This document shows, piece by piece, positions 35,509 to 44,213 of a stretch of DNA of 64,000 nucleotides. Source of the DNA: Thauera sp. (GTDB lineage Bacteria; Pseudomonadota; Gammaproteobacteria; Burkholderiales; Rhodocyclaceae); the NCBI GenBank assembly GCA_024235615.1, contig JACKMB010000002.1:1-64000 (forward strand), in the 5' to 3' direction. A model generated the notes under the pieces. The model made no database searches and was not told where the DNA came from. It worked only from the letters and a program-made list of their open reading frames with translations. Position 1 is the stretch's first letter. The number at the start of each line of letters is the position of its first letter. The position numbers and the translations under genes are program-made.

Positions 35509-36477
35509 ATGAATTCGGGAGTCGTGACCTTGTTCAAGCTCGCCGTGCTGGCGGGGCTGATGCTGTTTCCGGCGATCGGATCCAGCTTTTACGTCGAGCT
35601 CGTGGCGAAGATCCTGGTGATGGCGATCTTCGCGATGAGCCTGGCGCTGCTGGTGGGCTTCACCGGGCTGGTCAGCCTCGGCCATGCCGCGTACTTCGGC
35701 ATCGCCGCCTATACGGTGGCGCTGATCGCGCCCGAGTACGAGGCGGCCAACCTGTGGTTCGTGCTGGCGGCCTCGGTACTGGCGGCGGGAGCGGCCGCCT
35801 TCTTCGTGGGGCTGTTCGTGCTGCGCACCAAGGGCATCTATTTCATCATGGTGACCCTGGCCTTCGCCCAGATGGCCTACTACATCTTCCACGACACCGC
35901 GCTCGGGCGCAGTTCGGACGGGATCTACCTGAACGTCAAGCCGGACGCGAGCCTCTTCGGCTGGACGCCGTTCAGCCTCGACGACCCGGCGCAGCTGTAC
36001 TACTTCATCCTGGCGGCGATGGCGGCGGTGTTCGTGCTGCTGTCCTTCGTGCTGCGCTCGCCCTTCGGGCGCGTGCTCGCCGGCATCCACAGCAACGAGC
36101 ACCGCATGAAGTCGCTCGGCTACGCGACCTTCCGCTACAAGCTGGCGGCCTTCACGCTGGCCGGCGCACTGGCCGGGGTGGCTGGCTTCCTGTACGCGGT
36201 GCTGTTCGGTTTCGTGACGCCGGAATACCTGTCCTGGCACCAGTCGGGCAACGTGTTGCTGATGGTGATCCTGGGCGGGTTGGGGAGCCTCGCGGGGGCG
36301 GTCGCCGGCGCCTTCGCCTTCATCGGCCTGCAGGAGATGTTTTCGGACTGGACCAAGCACTGGCAGCTGCTGATGGGCCTGGTGATCGTCGCCGCGGTGC
36401 TGTTCATGCCGACCGGACTGGCCGGCCTGCCGCGACGAATCTTCCGCACGGTCAACTGGGGAGAAGACGATGAGTGA
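35509..36477 (+). CDS. LivM-type ABC transporter permease
   Basis: A 322-residue membrane protein with eight to ten helices, carrying the LivM signature SLALLVGFTGLVSLGHAAYF and a late LGGLGSLAGAVAGAF loop. The end overlaps the LivG-type ATPase start by 8 bp. It is partner of the LivH-type permease. Confidence 0.9.
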   Translation: MNSGVVTLFKLAVLAGLMLFPAIGSSFYVELVAKILVMAIFAMSLALLVGFTGLVSLGHAAYFGIAAYTVALIAPEYEAANLWFVLAASVLAAGAAAFFVGLFVLRTKGIYFIMVTLAFAQMAYYIFHDTALGRSSDGIYLNVKPDASLFGWTPFSLDDPAQLYYFILAAMAAVFVLLSFVLRSPFGRVLAGIHSNEHRMKSLGYATFRYKLAAFTLAGALAGVAGFLYAVLFGFVTPEYLSWHQSGNVLLMVILGGLGSLAGAVAGAFAFIGLQEMFSDWTKHWQLLMGLVIVAAVLFMPTGLAGLPRRIFRTVNWGEDDE

Positions 36478-37225
36478 GGCGATGCTGGTGGCGGACCGCC
36501 TGACCCGCCATTTCGGCGGGCTGACCGCCAACCTCGAGGTCTGCATCACGCTCGAACGCGGCAAGCTGCATGCGCTGCTCGGGCCCAACGGCGCGGGCAA
36601 GTCGACCTGTATCAACATGCTCTCGGGCGATCTGCCGCCATCCGCCGGGCGCATCCTGCTCGAGGGGCAGGACGTGACCGGGCTGGACTCGGCGGAGCGG
36701 TCGCACCGCGGCATCGGGCGCAGCTACCAGCGCACCAACATCTTCCCTCAATTCACCGTGCTGGAGAACTGCCGGCTCGCCGCGCAGTCGCGCAGGCCGC
36801 GGCCGTGGCGGATCTTCACCGACGCGATGAAGACCAGGGACACCGTCGAGCGCGCACGCGCCGCCATCGTCGAGGCCGGCCTGGGCGGGCGCGAACAGCG
36901 CAAGGCGGGCCTGCTCTCGCACGGTGAGCAACGCCAGCTCGAGATCGCGATGGTGCTGGCCACCGACGCACGCGTGCTGCTGCTCGACGAGCCGCTCGCC
37001 GGCATGGGCTCGGAGGAGTCGGCACAGATGGTCGAGCTGCTGCGCGAGCTCAAGCAGAACCGCGCGATCCTGCTCGTGGAGCACGACATGGACGCCGTGT
37101 TCGCGGTGGCCGACACGATCACCGTGATGGTCGAGGGCTCGGTGCTCGAATCCGGACCGCCGGAGCAGATCCGCAACAGCGAGGAGGTCCAGGCGGCCTA
37201 TCTCGGGGAGGAGGAACATGGCTGA
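36470..37225 (+). CDS. LivG-type ABC transporter ATPase
   Basis: A 251-residue ATPase with Walker A LLGPNGAGKST, signature LLSHGEQRQLEIAMVLA, Walker B VLLLDEPLAGM and the switch His in VEHDMD. The LivG-type GIGRSYQRTNIFPQ Q-loop is present. Its end overlaps the next ATPase by 8 bp. The signature is LSHGE instead of LSGGE, as in many LivG proteins. Confidence 0.9.
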   Translation: MSEAMLVADRLTRHFGGLTANLEVCITLERGKLHALLGPNGAGKSTCINMLSGDLPPSAGRILLEGQDVTGLDSAERSHRGIGRSYQRTNIFPQFTVLENCRLAAQSRRPRPWRIFTDAMKTRDTVERARAAIVEAGLGGREQRKAGLLSHGEQRQLEIAMVLATDARVLLLDEPLAGMGSEESAQMVELLRELKQNRAILLVEHDMDAVFAVADTITVMVEGSVLESGPPEQIRNSEEVQAAYLGEEEHG

Positions 37226-37931
37226 GATGCTGCTCGAGGCCCGCGACCTGCACACCTACTACGGGTCCAGCCACATCCTGCACGGGGTGAGCTTCTCGAT
37301 CCGCAAGGGCGAGGCGCTTGGCCTGATGGGGCGCAACGGCATGGGCAAGACCACGCTGCTGCGCACCATGCTCGGCCTGGTGCGGCCGCGCCACGGCACG
37401 GTGCGCGTCAACGGCGACGACATGACGCGCGCCAAGCCGCACCGCATCGCGCTCGCCGGGGTGGCCTACGTGCCCGAGGGGCGCGGCATCTTCCCCAACC
37501 TGAGCGTGCGCGAGAACCTCGTCATGGCAGCGCGCGCGGGCGTGGACGGGCAGCGCGAGTGGACCTTCGAGCGCGTGATGGAGACCTTTCCGCGCCTGGG
37601 CGAGCGCATCGACAACGGCGGCGGCCAGCTCTCCGGCGGCGAGCAGCAGATGCTCACGATCGGCCGCGCCTTGATGACCAACCCCGACCTGCTGATCCTC
37701 GACGAGGCCACCGAGGGGCTGGCGCCGCTGATGGTCAAGGAGATCTGGAAGGTGATCCGCACCATCCGCGACTCCGGCATCGCCACCGTGGTGGTGGACA
37801 AGAACCACTCCGCGGTCACCGCGCTGACCAACCGCTCGATGATCCTGGTCAAGGGCGAGGTGGTGTTCGATGGGCCGAGCGAACAGGTGCGCCAGGATCC
37901 CGCGCTGATCCGCAAGCACCTCGGGGTCTGA
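37218..37931 (+). CDS. LivF-type ABC transporter ATPase
   Basis: A 237-residue ATPase with Walker A GLMGRNGMGKTT, signature QLSGGEQQMLTIGRAL and Walker B LLILDEATEGL. The usual switch His region reads VVVDKNHSAV, with Asp-Lys-Asn before it, as in other LivF-type subunits. It is the last gene of the importer operon. Confidence 0.9.
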   Translation: MAEMLLEARDLHTYYGSSHILHGVSFSIRKGEALGLMGRNGMGKTTLLRTMLGLVRPRHGTVRVNGDDMTRAKPHRIALAGVAYVPEGRGIFPNLSVRENLVMAARAGVDGQREWTFERVMETFPRLGERIDNGGGQLSGGEQQMLTIGRALMTNPDLLILDEATEGLAPLMVKEIWKVIRTIRDSGIATVVVDKNHSAVTALTNRSMILVKGEVVFDGPSEQVRQDPALIRKHLGV

Positions 37932-37938
37932 TGCATCC

Positions 37939-37962
37939 GCGGGCGGGCGCGTGCCCGCCCGC
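37939..37962. terminator. GC-rich hairpin between convergent units
   Basis: GCGGGCGGGC (37939-37948) pairs perfectly with GCCCGCCCGC (37953-37962) around GCGT. It separates the importer operon from the convergent ridA gene. No T tract follows, so its role as a terminator is likely but unproven. Confidence 0.5.
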
Positions 37963-38006
37963 CTGCGCGTGCTTCCTGCGCCGCACGCAGCGGCGCGCTC
38001 GCGGCC

Positions 38007-38402
38007 TCAATCGTCCGCCAGCACCGCCGTGACCTCGATCTCCACCTTGGCGCCGTCCTCGACGAAGCCGGCCACCTGCACCGCGCTCATCGCCGGGTAG
38101 TGATGGCCCACCAGGTCGCGGTAGACCGCGCCGATCTCGCCCAGGCGGGCGTTGTATTCGGCTGTATTGGCCAGATACCAGGTCATGCGCACGATGTCGG
38201 TCGAGCGCGCGCCGCCGGCGTCCAGGACGGCGAGCACGTTGCGCAGCGCCTGGCGGATCTGCTCGACCAGGTCCTCGCTGCGGAAGACCTCGTCCGCGTC
38301 CCAGCCGACCTGGCCGGCGACGAACAGCATCCGTCCGCTCGCGACCACGCCATTGGCATAGCCCTTCGGTCGTTTCCAGCCTGCGGGTTGAAGAATCTGC
38401 AT
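38007..38402 (-). CDS. RidA family reactive-intermediate deaminase
   Basis: A 131-residue protein, MQILQPAGWKRPKGYANGVV, with RidA features: LFVAGQVGWD, the LVEQIRQALRNVLAVLDAGG helix, the conserved Arg in IVRMTWYLAN, and the end SAVQVAGFVEDGAKVEIE. RidA proteins hydrolyse enamine or imine intermediates; in aromatic clusters, homologues appear as accessory genes. The internal Met at 38402 is chosen over an upstream start because relatives begin this way. An operator-like TGCA cluster lies just upstream, suggesting co-control with the ligase. Confidence 0.85.
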   Translation of the reverse strand: MQILQPAGWKRPKGYANGVVASGRMLFVAGQVGWDADEVFRSEDLVEQIRQALRNVLAVLDAGGARSTDIVRMTWYLANTAEYNARLGEIGAVYRDLVGHHYPAMSAVQVAGFVEDGAKVEIEVTAVLADD

Positions 38403-38460
38403 GTCTGTCTCCTCGAGTGCGGTTGCGGCGATGCGCGTTGGCGGCAGTGCGCGCTCGCGC

Positions 38461-38508
38461 TGCATGTTAAATAGTGCATCTTAAGAAAACATTGTGCAAT
38501 AAAATGCA
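38461..38508. promoter_or_regulatory. Operator-like TGCA cluster before ridA
   Basis: Four TGCA tetramers lie at 38461, 38475, 38495 and 38505. On the minus strand CTTAAGATGCACTAT (complement of 38472-38486) matches CTTAAAGATGCACTTT before the benzoate-CoA ligase with one indel and one mismatch. It could act on ridA, on malate synthase, or on both. Confidence 0.5.
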
Positions 38509-38694
38509 GAATATTGCCGCTCGTGGTCGAGCGGGTGTCAGCCGTGGAGACCTGCCCACTCATAGCGCAAGTCTTATAGAGGACTTTTGCGCCACACCCT
38601 TGACCGACGCCGCGATCGAAAGCATCCTTCGAAGGTTATGCGCCCGCGAATACGGGCGTGTTCCTAGACAACCCCGAGCCAGTGAGTGCGAAAG

Positions 38695-40878
38695 ATGACC
38701 GAACGAGTGAGTTGCCAGCGTCTGCAGGTCGCAGCGAACCTGAAGCGTTTCATTGAAGAAGAGGCCCTGCCGGGCAGCGGTGTCGACGCCGCCGCCTTCT
38801 GGTCCGGGTTCGATGTGCTGGTACACGATCTCGCGCCGAAGAACGCCTCGCTGCTCGCCGAGCGCGACCGCATCCAGGCCGAGGTCGACGCCTGGCATCG
38901 CGCCCATCCCGGCCCGATTGCCGACATGGCCGCCTACAAGGCCTTCCTGTCCTCGATCGGCTACCTGCTGCCGGTTCCCGCCGGCGCCAAGGCCACCACC
39001 ACCAACGTGGATGACGAGCTCGCCGTGCAGGCCGGTCCGCAGCTGGTGGTGCCGGTGATGAACGCGCGCTACGCGCTCAACGCCGCGAACGCGCGCTGGG
39101 GCTCGCTCTACGACGCGCTCTACGGCACCGACGCCATCCCGCAGAAGGACGGCGCCGAGCTCACCAAGGGCTACAACCCGGCGCGCGGCGCCAAGGTCAT
39201 CGCCTTCGGCCGCAGCGTGCTCGACCAGGCTGCGCCGCTCGCCGGCGCCTCGCACGCCGACGCGGCGGGCTACGCGGTCGAGGGCGGCAAGCTGGTGGTG
39301 AAGCTGCAGAACGGCTCGACCACCGGCCTGCAGCAGGCGGAGAAGTTCGTCGGCTTCCAGGGCGAGGCCGCCGCGCCGAGTGCCGTGCTGCTGAAGAACA
39401 ACGGCCTGCACATCGAGGTGCAGATCGACCGCAACGGCGCCATCGGCAAGACCGACGCCGCCGGCGTGAACGATCTGCTGATGGAAGCTGCGCTGTCGAC
39501 CATCATGGACTGCGAGGACTCGGTCGCCGCGGTGGACGCCGACGACAAGGTCGTGGTGTACCGCAACTGGCTCGGCCTGATGAACGGCACGCTGGAAGAC
39601 ACCTTCGAGAAGGGCGGCAAGCCGATGACGCGCCGCCTGAACGCCGACCGCGAGTACACCGGCGCCGACGGCAAGCCGGTCAAGCTGCACGGTCGCGCGC
39701 TGCTCTTCGTGCGCAACGTCGGCCACCTGATGACCAACCCCGCGATCCTGTGGGGCGAGGGCAAGGAGATCCCCGAGGGCGTCATGGACGCGGTCGTCAC
39801 CACGCTGATCGCCAAGCGCGACCTCGAGCGCCGCGGCAATTCGCGCAAGGGCAGCATCTACATCGTCAAGCCCAAGATGCACGGGCCGGCCGAGATCGCG
39901 TTCGCCGACGAGCTGTTCACCCGCGTCGAGCAGTTGCTCGGCCTGCCGGGCAACACCGTCAAGCTGGGCATCATGGACGAGGAGCGCCGTACCAGCGTCA
40001 ACCTGCGCGCCTGCATCGCCGCCGCGCCGGCGCGCGTGGCCTTCATCAACACCGGCTTCCTCGATCGCACCGGCGACGAGATGCACACCTCGATGGAGGC
40101 CGGCCCGATGATGCGCAAGGGCGACATCAAGAACAGCAAGTGGATCGCCGCCTACGAGCGCCGCAACGTGCTCATCGGCCTCGCCGCCGGCCTGCGCGGC
40201 CGCGCCCAGATCGGCAAGGGCATGTGGGCCATGCCCGACCTGATGGCCGCGATGCTCGAGCAGAAGATCGGCCATCCCAAGTCCGGCGCCAACACCGCCT
40301 GGGTGCCGTCGCCCACGGCCGCCACCCTGCATGCGCTGCACTACCACCAGGTCAGCGTGGCCGCGGTGCAGCAGGACATCGAGAAGCTCGACCTGGACAA
40401 GGAGGCGGAGGTGCTCCTCGACGACCTGCTCACCATCCCGGTGGTCGCGAAGGCCGAGTGGAGCGCGACCGAGCGCCAGCAGGAGCTCGACAACAACTGC
40501 CAGGGCATCCTCGGCTACGTGGTGCGCTGGGTGGAGCAGGGCGTGGGTTGCTCGAAGGTGCCCGACATCAACGACATCGGTCTGATGGAAGACCGCGCCA
40601 CGCTGCGCATCTCCAGCCAGCACATCGCCAACTGGCTGCGCCATGGCGTGGTGCCCGCCGAGCAGGTCGAGGCCACGCTGAAGCGCATGGCCGCGGTGGT
40701 CGATGGCCAGAACGCGGGCGACCCGCTGTACCGCCCGATGGCGCCGAACTTCGACGACTCGGTAGCCTACGCGGCCGCGCGCGCGCTGATCTTCGAGGGC
40801 TGCGCCCAGCCCAGCGGCTACACCGAGCCCCTGCTGCACCGCTACCGCCAGCAGTTCAAGGCGAAGATCGGCGCCTGA
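38695..40878 (+). CDS. glcB: Malate synthase G
   Basis: A 727-residue protein (family usually about 723) starting [19 protein letters not shown]. Recognisable landmarks are the Mg/acetyl-CoA region [30 protein letters not shown], and [13 protein letters not shown] with the catalytic Arg-Glu area, as well as [19 protein letters not shown] near the C-terminal catalytic Asp ([15 protein letters not shown]). It condenses glyoxylate with acetyl-CoA to malate, completing the glyoxylate shunt on aromatic or acetate growth. It is divergent from ridA, which shares the TGCA-rich region. The upstream GTG at 38686 is rejected because the ATG gives the normal length. Confidence 0.95.
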   Translation: MTERVSCQRLQVAANLKRFIEEEALPGSGVDAAAFWSGFDVLVHDLAPKNASLLAERDRIQAEVDAWHRAHPGPIADMAAYKAFLSSIGYLLPVPAGAKATTTNVDDELAVQAGPQLVVPVMNARYALNAANARWGSLYDALYGTDAIPQKDGAELTKGYNPARGAKVIAFGRSVLDQAAPLAGASHADAAGYAVEGGKLVVKLQNGSTTGLQQAEKFVGFQGEAAAPSAVLLKNNGLHIEVQIDRNGAIGKTDAAGVNDLLMEAALSTIMDCEDSVAAVDADDKVVVYRNWLGLMNGTLEDTFEKGGKPMTRRLNADREYTGADGKPVKLHGRALLFVRNVGHLMTNPAILWGEGKEIPEGVMDAVVTTLIAKRDLERRGNSRKGSIYIVKPKMHGPAEIAFADELFTRVEQLLGLPGNTVKLGIMDEERRTSVNLRACIAAAPARVAFINTGFLDRTGDEMHTSMEAGPMMRKGDIKNSKWIAAYERRNVLIGLAAGLRGRAQIGKGMWAMPDLMAAMLEQKIGHPKSGANTAWVPSPTAATLHALHYHQVSVAAVQQDIEKLDLDKEAEVLLDDLLTIPVVAKAEWSATERQQELDNNCQGILGYVVRWVEQGVGCSKVPDINDIGLMEDRATLRISSQHIANWLRHGVVPAEQVEATLKRMAAVVDGQNAGDPLYRPMAPNFDDSVAYAAARALIFEGCAQPSGYTEPLLHRYRQQFKAKIGA

Positions 40879-40885
40879 AGGGCGC

Positions 40886-40964
40886 CGTGTTCGCGGCTGC
40901 CGCCGCTCCTACAGGGCGGCTCAAGCGCGCCGGTTCATGCAGGAGCGCCGGCAGACGCGAATGC
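40886..40964. repeat. REP-like repeat, copy 1
   Basis: A 79-bp unit beginning CGTGTTCGCGG, with internal partial dyad (GCCGCTCCTACAG near the start against GCAGGAGCGCCGGC near the end). It recurs at 41008-41086 with four differences by my count. Confidence 0.7.
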
Positions 40965-41007
40965 GGCGGTCGAGGTCCGCTCACGCGCATCGCTTGCTGG
41001 ATCTCTC

Positions 41008-41086
41008 CGTGTTCGCGGCCGCCGCCGCTCCTGCAGGGCGGCTCAAGTGCGCCGGTTCATGCAGGAGCGCCGGCAGGCGCGAATGC
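41008..41086. repeat. REP-like repeat, copy 2
   Basis: Second direct copy of the 79-bp unit. The dyad (CCGCTCCTGCAGG against CCTGCATG-type and GCAGGAGCGCCGGC segments) suggests a hairpin in RNA or ssDNA, as in REP elements. Confidence 0.7.
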
Positions 41087-41173
41087 AGGCGCGCCGCGGG
41101 CGATGTGGTCGAAAAGGGTGACGACGCATCCGCACGGCTACGCATTGCCTTCCGCAGCAATCTTTCCGTAGCA

Positions 41174-41207
41174 ACGAAAAAGGGCGCCGATCGGCGCCCT
41201 TTTTCGT
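41174..41207. terminator. Bidirectional intrinsic terminator
   Basis: The arms ACGAAAAAGGGCGCCGA and TCGGCGCCCTTTTTCGT are exact complements meeting with no spacer, with A tracts on one side and T tracts on the other. It serves glcB and the convergent bamD. Confidence 0.85.
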
Positions 41208-41234
41208 CATGGAGTTACGTGTGTGCCCAGGCGC

Positions 41235-42044
41235 TCACCACAGCTGCCACCACGGCCGGTCGTCCTCCGGGCCACCGCGGAAGTAAACGCTGTCAGGGAA
41301 GTTCTTGCGCATGACGCGGTCGGCGTCGTCGCGCAGCTGCGCCATGCCGAGCTTGTCGTAGCTCATCACCATCAGGAACAGCGCCTCCTCGATCGCGGGG
41401 GCCTGCGGGAAGTTGCTCACCGCGGTCTGCGCGCGGTTGATCGCCGCGACGTAGGCGCCGCGGTTGTAGTAGTAGCGCGAGACGTGCACCTCATGCGAGG
41501 CGAGCGAGTTGATCAGGTACTGCATGCGCGCCCGCGAGTCTTCCGCATAGCGGCTCGCGGGGAAGCGCTCGACCAGCTCGCGGAAGCTGTCGAAGGCCTC
41601 GCGCGCGCCCTTGGGGTCGCGCTCGGAGAGATCCTGGCGCGACAGGCCGGCGAGCAGGCCGAGGTCTTCGTTGAAGTTGACCAGACCCTTGAGGTAGTAG
41701 GCGTAGTCGACGTTCGGGTGGTTGGGATGCAGCTTGATGAAGCGGTCGGCCGCGGCGAGCGCGAGCGCCTGCTCGCCCTGCTTGTAGTACGCATAGGCCA
41801 CCTCGAGCTGGGCCTGCTGGGCGAAGCGACCGTAGGGGTAGCGTGCCTCGAGCTTCTCGAACAGCGTCACCGCGCGCTCGTAGCCGCCTTCGCTCATCGA
41901 GGCCTTGGCCTCGGAATAAAGCTTCTGCGCGTTCCAGCCCGCAGTCTCGTCGACCTGCTCGGGCAGCAGGCCGCAGCCGCCAAGCAGCAAGGCGCCGATC
42001 AGCGCGGCTTTTGCCGTTAAACTTCCGGGGGTGAACCTGGCCAT
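41235..42044 (-). CDS. bamD: Outer membrane assembly lipoprotein BamD
   Basis: A 269-residue lipoprotein with signal peptide and lipobox LLGGC (Cys24 from MARFTPG) and five TPR-like repeats. These include the characteristic YSEAKASMSEGGYERAV, YPYGRFAQQAQLE, the AYYLKGLVNF loop and the ALFLMVMSYDKLG end. BamD is the essential lipoprotein of the BAM complex that inserts beta-barrel proteins. It is divergent from rluD, whose reading frame overlaps the start, an arrangement common in betaproteobacteria. The start at MARF is chosen over MSSM because it gives a standard leader. Confidence 0.95.
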   Translation of the reverse strand: MARFTPGSLTAKAALIGALLLGGCGLLPEQVDETAGWNAQKLYSEAKASMSEGGYERAVTLFEKLEARYPYGRFAQQAQLEVAYAYYKQGEQALALAAADRFIKLHPNHPNVDYAYYLKGLVNFNEDLGLLAGLSRQDLSERDPKGAREAFDSFRELVERFPASRYAEDSRARMQYLINSLASHEVHVSRYYYNRGAYVAAINRAQTAVSNFPQAPAIEEALFLMVMSYDKLGMAQLRDDADRVMRKNFPDSVYFRGGPEDDRPWWQLW

Positions 42045-43053
42045 CGAAGACACTCGCGTGAATGAACGCGCCGATTATATCCCAGCAGTCCTCCCGTCCG
42101 ACGTCCTCTCCGACCTTCCGGCCGACGAGCTCGAGGCCTGCGAGACGCTGACGATTCCTGCCGAACTCGGCGGGCTGCGCCTCGACCAGGCGCTCGCGCG
42201 GCTCTTCCCCCAGCACTCGCGCAGCCGCCTGCAGGGCTGGCTCAAGGCGGGCTGGATCCGCGTCGACGGCGGCAGCCCGGACGCGCGCCGCAAGGTTTGC
42301 GGTGGGGAGTGCGTGGAGATCGACGCGCCGCCGCCCCCCGAGCTCGCTGCCGAGCTGCCCGAGGACATCCCGCTCGCGGTGGTGTACGAGGACGAGGACC
42401 TGCTGGTGATCGACAAGCCCGTCGGGCTGGTCGTGCATCCGGGCAGCGGCAACTGGAGCGGGACCCTGCTCAACGCCTTGCTGCACCGCAACCCCGGGCT
42501 CGCCGGGCTGCCGCGCGCCGGCATCGTGCATCGGCTCGACAAGGACACCAGCGGGCTGATGGTGGTGGCGAAGACGCTCGCCGCGCAGACCGAGCTCGTG
42601 CGCCAGCTCCAGGCGCGCACCGTCGGGCGCCACTACCGTGCGCTGGTGCAGGGCGAGCTGAGCGCCGGCGGCACGGTCGATGCGCCGATCGGGCGTCACC
42701 CCACGCAGCGCACGCGCATGGCGGTCGTCGGCAACGGCCGTCCGGCAGTCACGCATTACCGCGTCACCGAGCGCTTTTCCCGGGCGACCCTGGTCGAGTG
42801 CCGCCTGGAGACCGGGCGCACCCACCAGATCCGCGTGCACATGGCGCACATCGGCCATCCCCTGGTGGGCGACCCGCTCTATGGCGCGCGACGCTGCGGC
42901 GATGCGCGCCTCGACGGTTTTCCGCGCCAGGCCCTGCACGCCTTCCGGCTCGGCCTCGTACATCCGCGCAGCGGCGAGGCGATGCGCTGGGAGGTGCCGC
43001 TGGCAACGGATTTCGCCACGTTGCTGGACGAACTGCGGGGTGCGCCGCGATGA
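42031..43053 (+). CDS. rluD: 23S rRNA pseudouridine synthase RluD
   Basis: A 340-residue protein: an S4 RNA-binding domain (LDQALARLFPQHSRSRLQGWL), then the RsuA/RluD catalytic fold with HRLDKDTSGLMVVAKT, in which Asp170 is the nucleophile, and RLETGRTHQIRVHMAHIGHP. It isomerises uridines in helix 69 of 23S rRNA. The start may be the GTG at 42031 or an in-frame GTG at 42058; the former overlaps the bamD start on the other strand. It is followed by the PgeF-like gene with ATGA overlap. Confidence 0.93.
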   Translation: MNLAIEDTRVNERADYIPAVLPSDVLSDLPADELEACETLTIPAELGGLRLDQALARLFPQHSRSRLQGWLKAGWIRVDGGSPDARRKVCGGECVEIDAPPPPELAAELPEDIPLAVVYEDEDLLVIDKPVGLVVHPGSGNWSGTLLNALLHRNPGLAGLPRAGIVHRLDKDTSGLMVVAKTLAAQTELVRQLQARTVGRHYRALVQGELSAGGTVDAPIGRHPTQRTRMAVVGNGRPAVTHYRVTERFSRATLVECRLETGRTHQIRVHMAHIGHPLVGDPLYGARRCGDARLDGFPRQALHAFRLGLVHPRSGEAMRWEVPLATDFATLLDELRGAPR

Positions 43054-43835
43054 GCCTGCCTCCGCACGGCTACCAGCCATTCGCCCCCGGCCTGCTGCGT
43101 CCGGAGTGGCACCTGCCGCCCGGGGTGCATGCGATGGTGAGCACCCGCGAGGGCGGCGCGAGCCTGGCGCCGTGGGCGAGCTTCAACCTCGGCAGCCACG
43201 TCGGCGACGATGCGCGCGCGGTGGCGGCCAATCGCGCGCGGCTGTGCGCGGCGACTGGCGCCGAACCGGTGTGGCTCGAGCAGGTGCACGGTTGCGCGGT
43301 CGCGGACGCCGACTGCACCGCGGGCGTGCCCGCGGCCGACGCGGCGGTCGCGCGGGCTACCGGGCGGGCCTGCGCGGTGATGACCGCCGACTGTCTGCCG
43401 GTGCTGTTCTGCGACGCCGACGCCAGCGTGGTCGCCGCCGCGCATGCGGGCTGGCGCGGCCTCGCCGCCGGGGTGCTGGAGCGCACGGTGGAGCGCATGG
43501 GCGTGGCGCCCGGGCGGGTGCGCGCCTGGCTGGGGCCGGCGATCGGGCCGGCGGCCTTCGAGGTCGGCGACGAGGTGCGTGCGGCCTTCGTGGGTGCGGA
43601 TCCGGGAGCGGCCGCTGCATTCGTGCCGGGTGTGGCGCCGGGGAAATGGCTGGCCGATCTCTTCATGCTCGCCCGCCGTCGCCTCGTCGCCGCGGGCGTG
43701 GGCCGGATCGATGGCGGCGGGGTGTGCACCGTGGCCGATCCGGGGCATTTCTACTCCTACCGACGCGACGGGACGACCGGGCGTTTCGCCTCGCTGATCT
43801 GGCTGGAGGAGGGGCGGCGCGGCGGAATCACGTGA
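43050..43835 (+). CDS. PgeF/YfiH-family polyphenol oxidase / purine nucleosidase-like enzyme
   Basis: A 261-residue protein with DUF152 hallmarks: MVSTREGGAS, WLEQVHG, the metal-binding region TADCLPVLFCD, AAAHAGWRGLAAGVLE with the conserved His, and a late DPGHFYSYRRD. Members were first called laccases and later shown to be purine nucleoside phosphorylases/adenosine deaminases or to edit peptidoglycan precursors. The coupling to rluD (4-bp overlap) is widely conserved. The true substrate here is not assignable. Confidence 0.88.
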   Translation: MSLPPHGYQPFAPGLLRPEWHLPPGVHAMVSTREGGASLAPWASFNLGSHVGDDARAVAANRARLCAATGAEPVWLEQVHGCAVADADCTAGVPAADAAVARATGRACAVMTADCLPVLFCDADASVVAAAHAGWRGLAAGVLERTVERMGVAPGRVRAWLGPAIGPAAFEVGDEVRAAFVGADPGAAAAFVPGVAPGKWLADLFMLARRRLVAAGVGRIDGGGVCTVADPGHFYSYRRDGTTGRFASLIWLEEGRRGGIT

Positions 43836-43884
43836 GCGCGCCGTCGCCCCGATCCGTCTCGCATGACCGCCTTAGGGCTTGCGG

Positions 43885-44106
43885 CTATTGATCGGCGTCA
43901 GTTTCGGCTCTATCGTTGCGTTCGAGTGCTTCGCGCTCCTGCTCCAGGCGACGACGTCGGCGGGCCGGGGTGCCGAACAGCCACAGGAACAAGGCCAGGG
44001 GGGCGAGCCCCCAGAACACGAAGGTGAGCACGGCGGCAACGATCGTGTCCTCCGCCGCGGCGACGAGGATGACGACGTAGAGCCAGGCGATCGGAATCAG
44101 GTACAT
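43885..44106 (-). CDS. Small two-helix membrane protein with charged tail
   Basis: The 73-residue protein has hydrophobic segments at about 5-19 (IAWLYVVILVAAA) and 24-44 (AAVLTFVFWGLAPLALFLWL). An Arg-rich turn follows, then a helical, acidic C-terminus. No family is recognised. Convergent with the pgeF-like gene. Confidence 0.5.
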   Translation of the reverse strand: MYLIPIAWLYVVILVAAAEDTIVAAVLTFVFWGLAPLALFLWLFGTPARRRRRLEQEREALERNDRAETDADQ

Positions 44107-44213
44107 GGGTGGATTCTAGCGCGCGCCGGGTGCCGGTGCCGGAGGATCCCTGACAGGGCAGGAAACCGCGACCCCGACCCCGGAGCGGGCGGGTGCGGCC
44201 TCAGGAGAATGGG

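Larger units (their letters stand above)
40879..41173. other. Intergenic region carrying two repeat copies
   Basis: The gap between malate synthase and bamD (about 350 bases) holds the two 79-bp REP-like copies described separately and about 85 bases without recognised content, then the shared terminator. No gene is supported. Confidence 0.5.

Noticed and set aside
38560-40839. Minus-strand frame of 759 codons
   Set aside because: Antisense to malate synthase, whose motifs and length are decisive.
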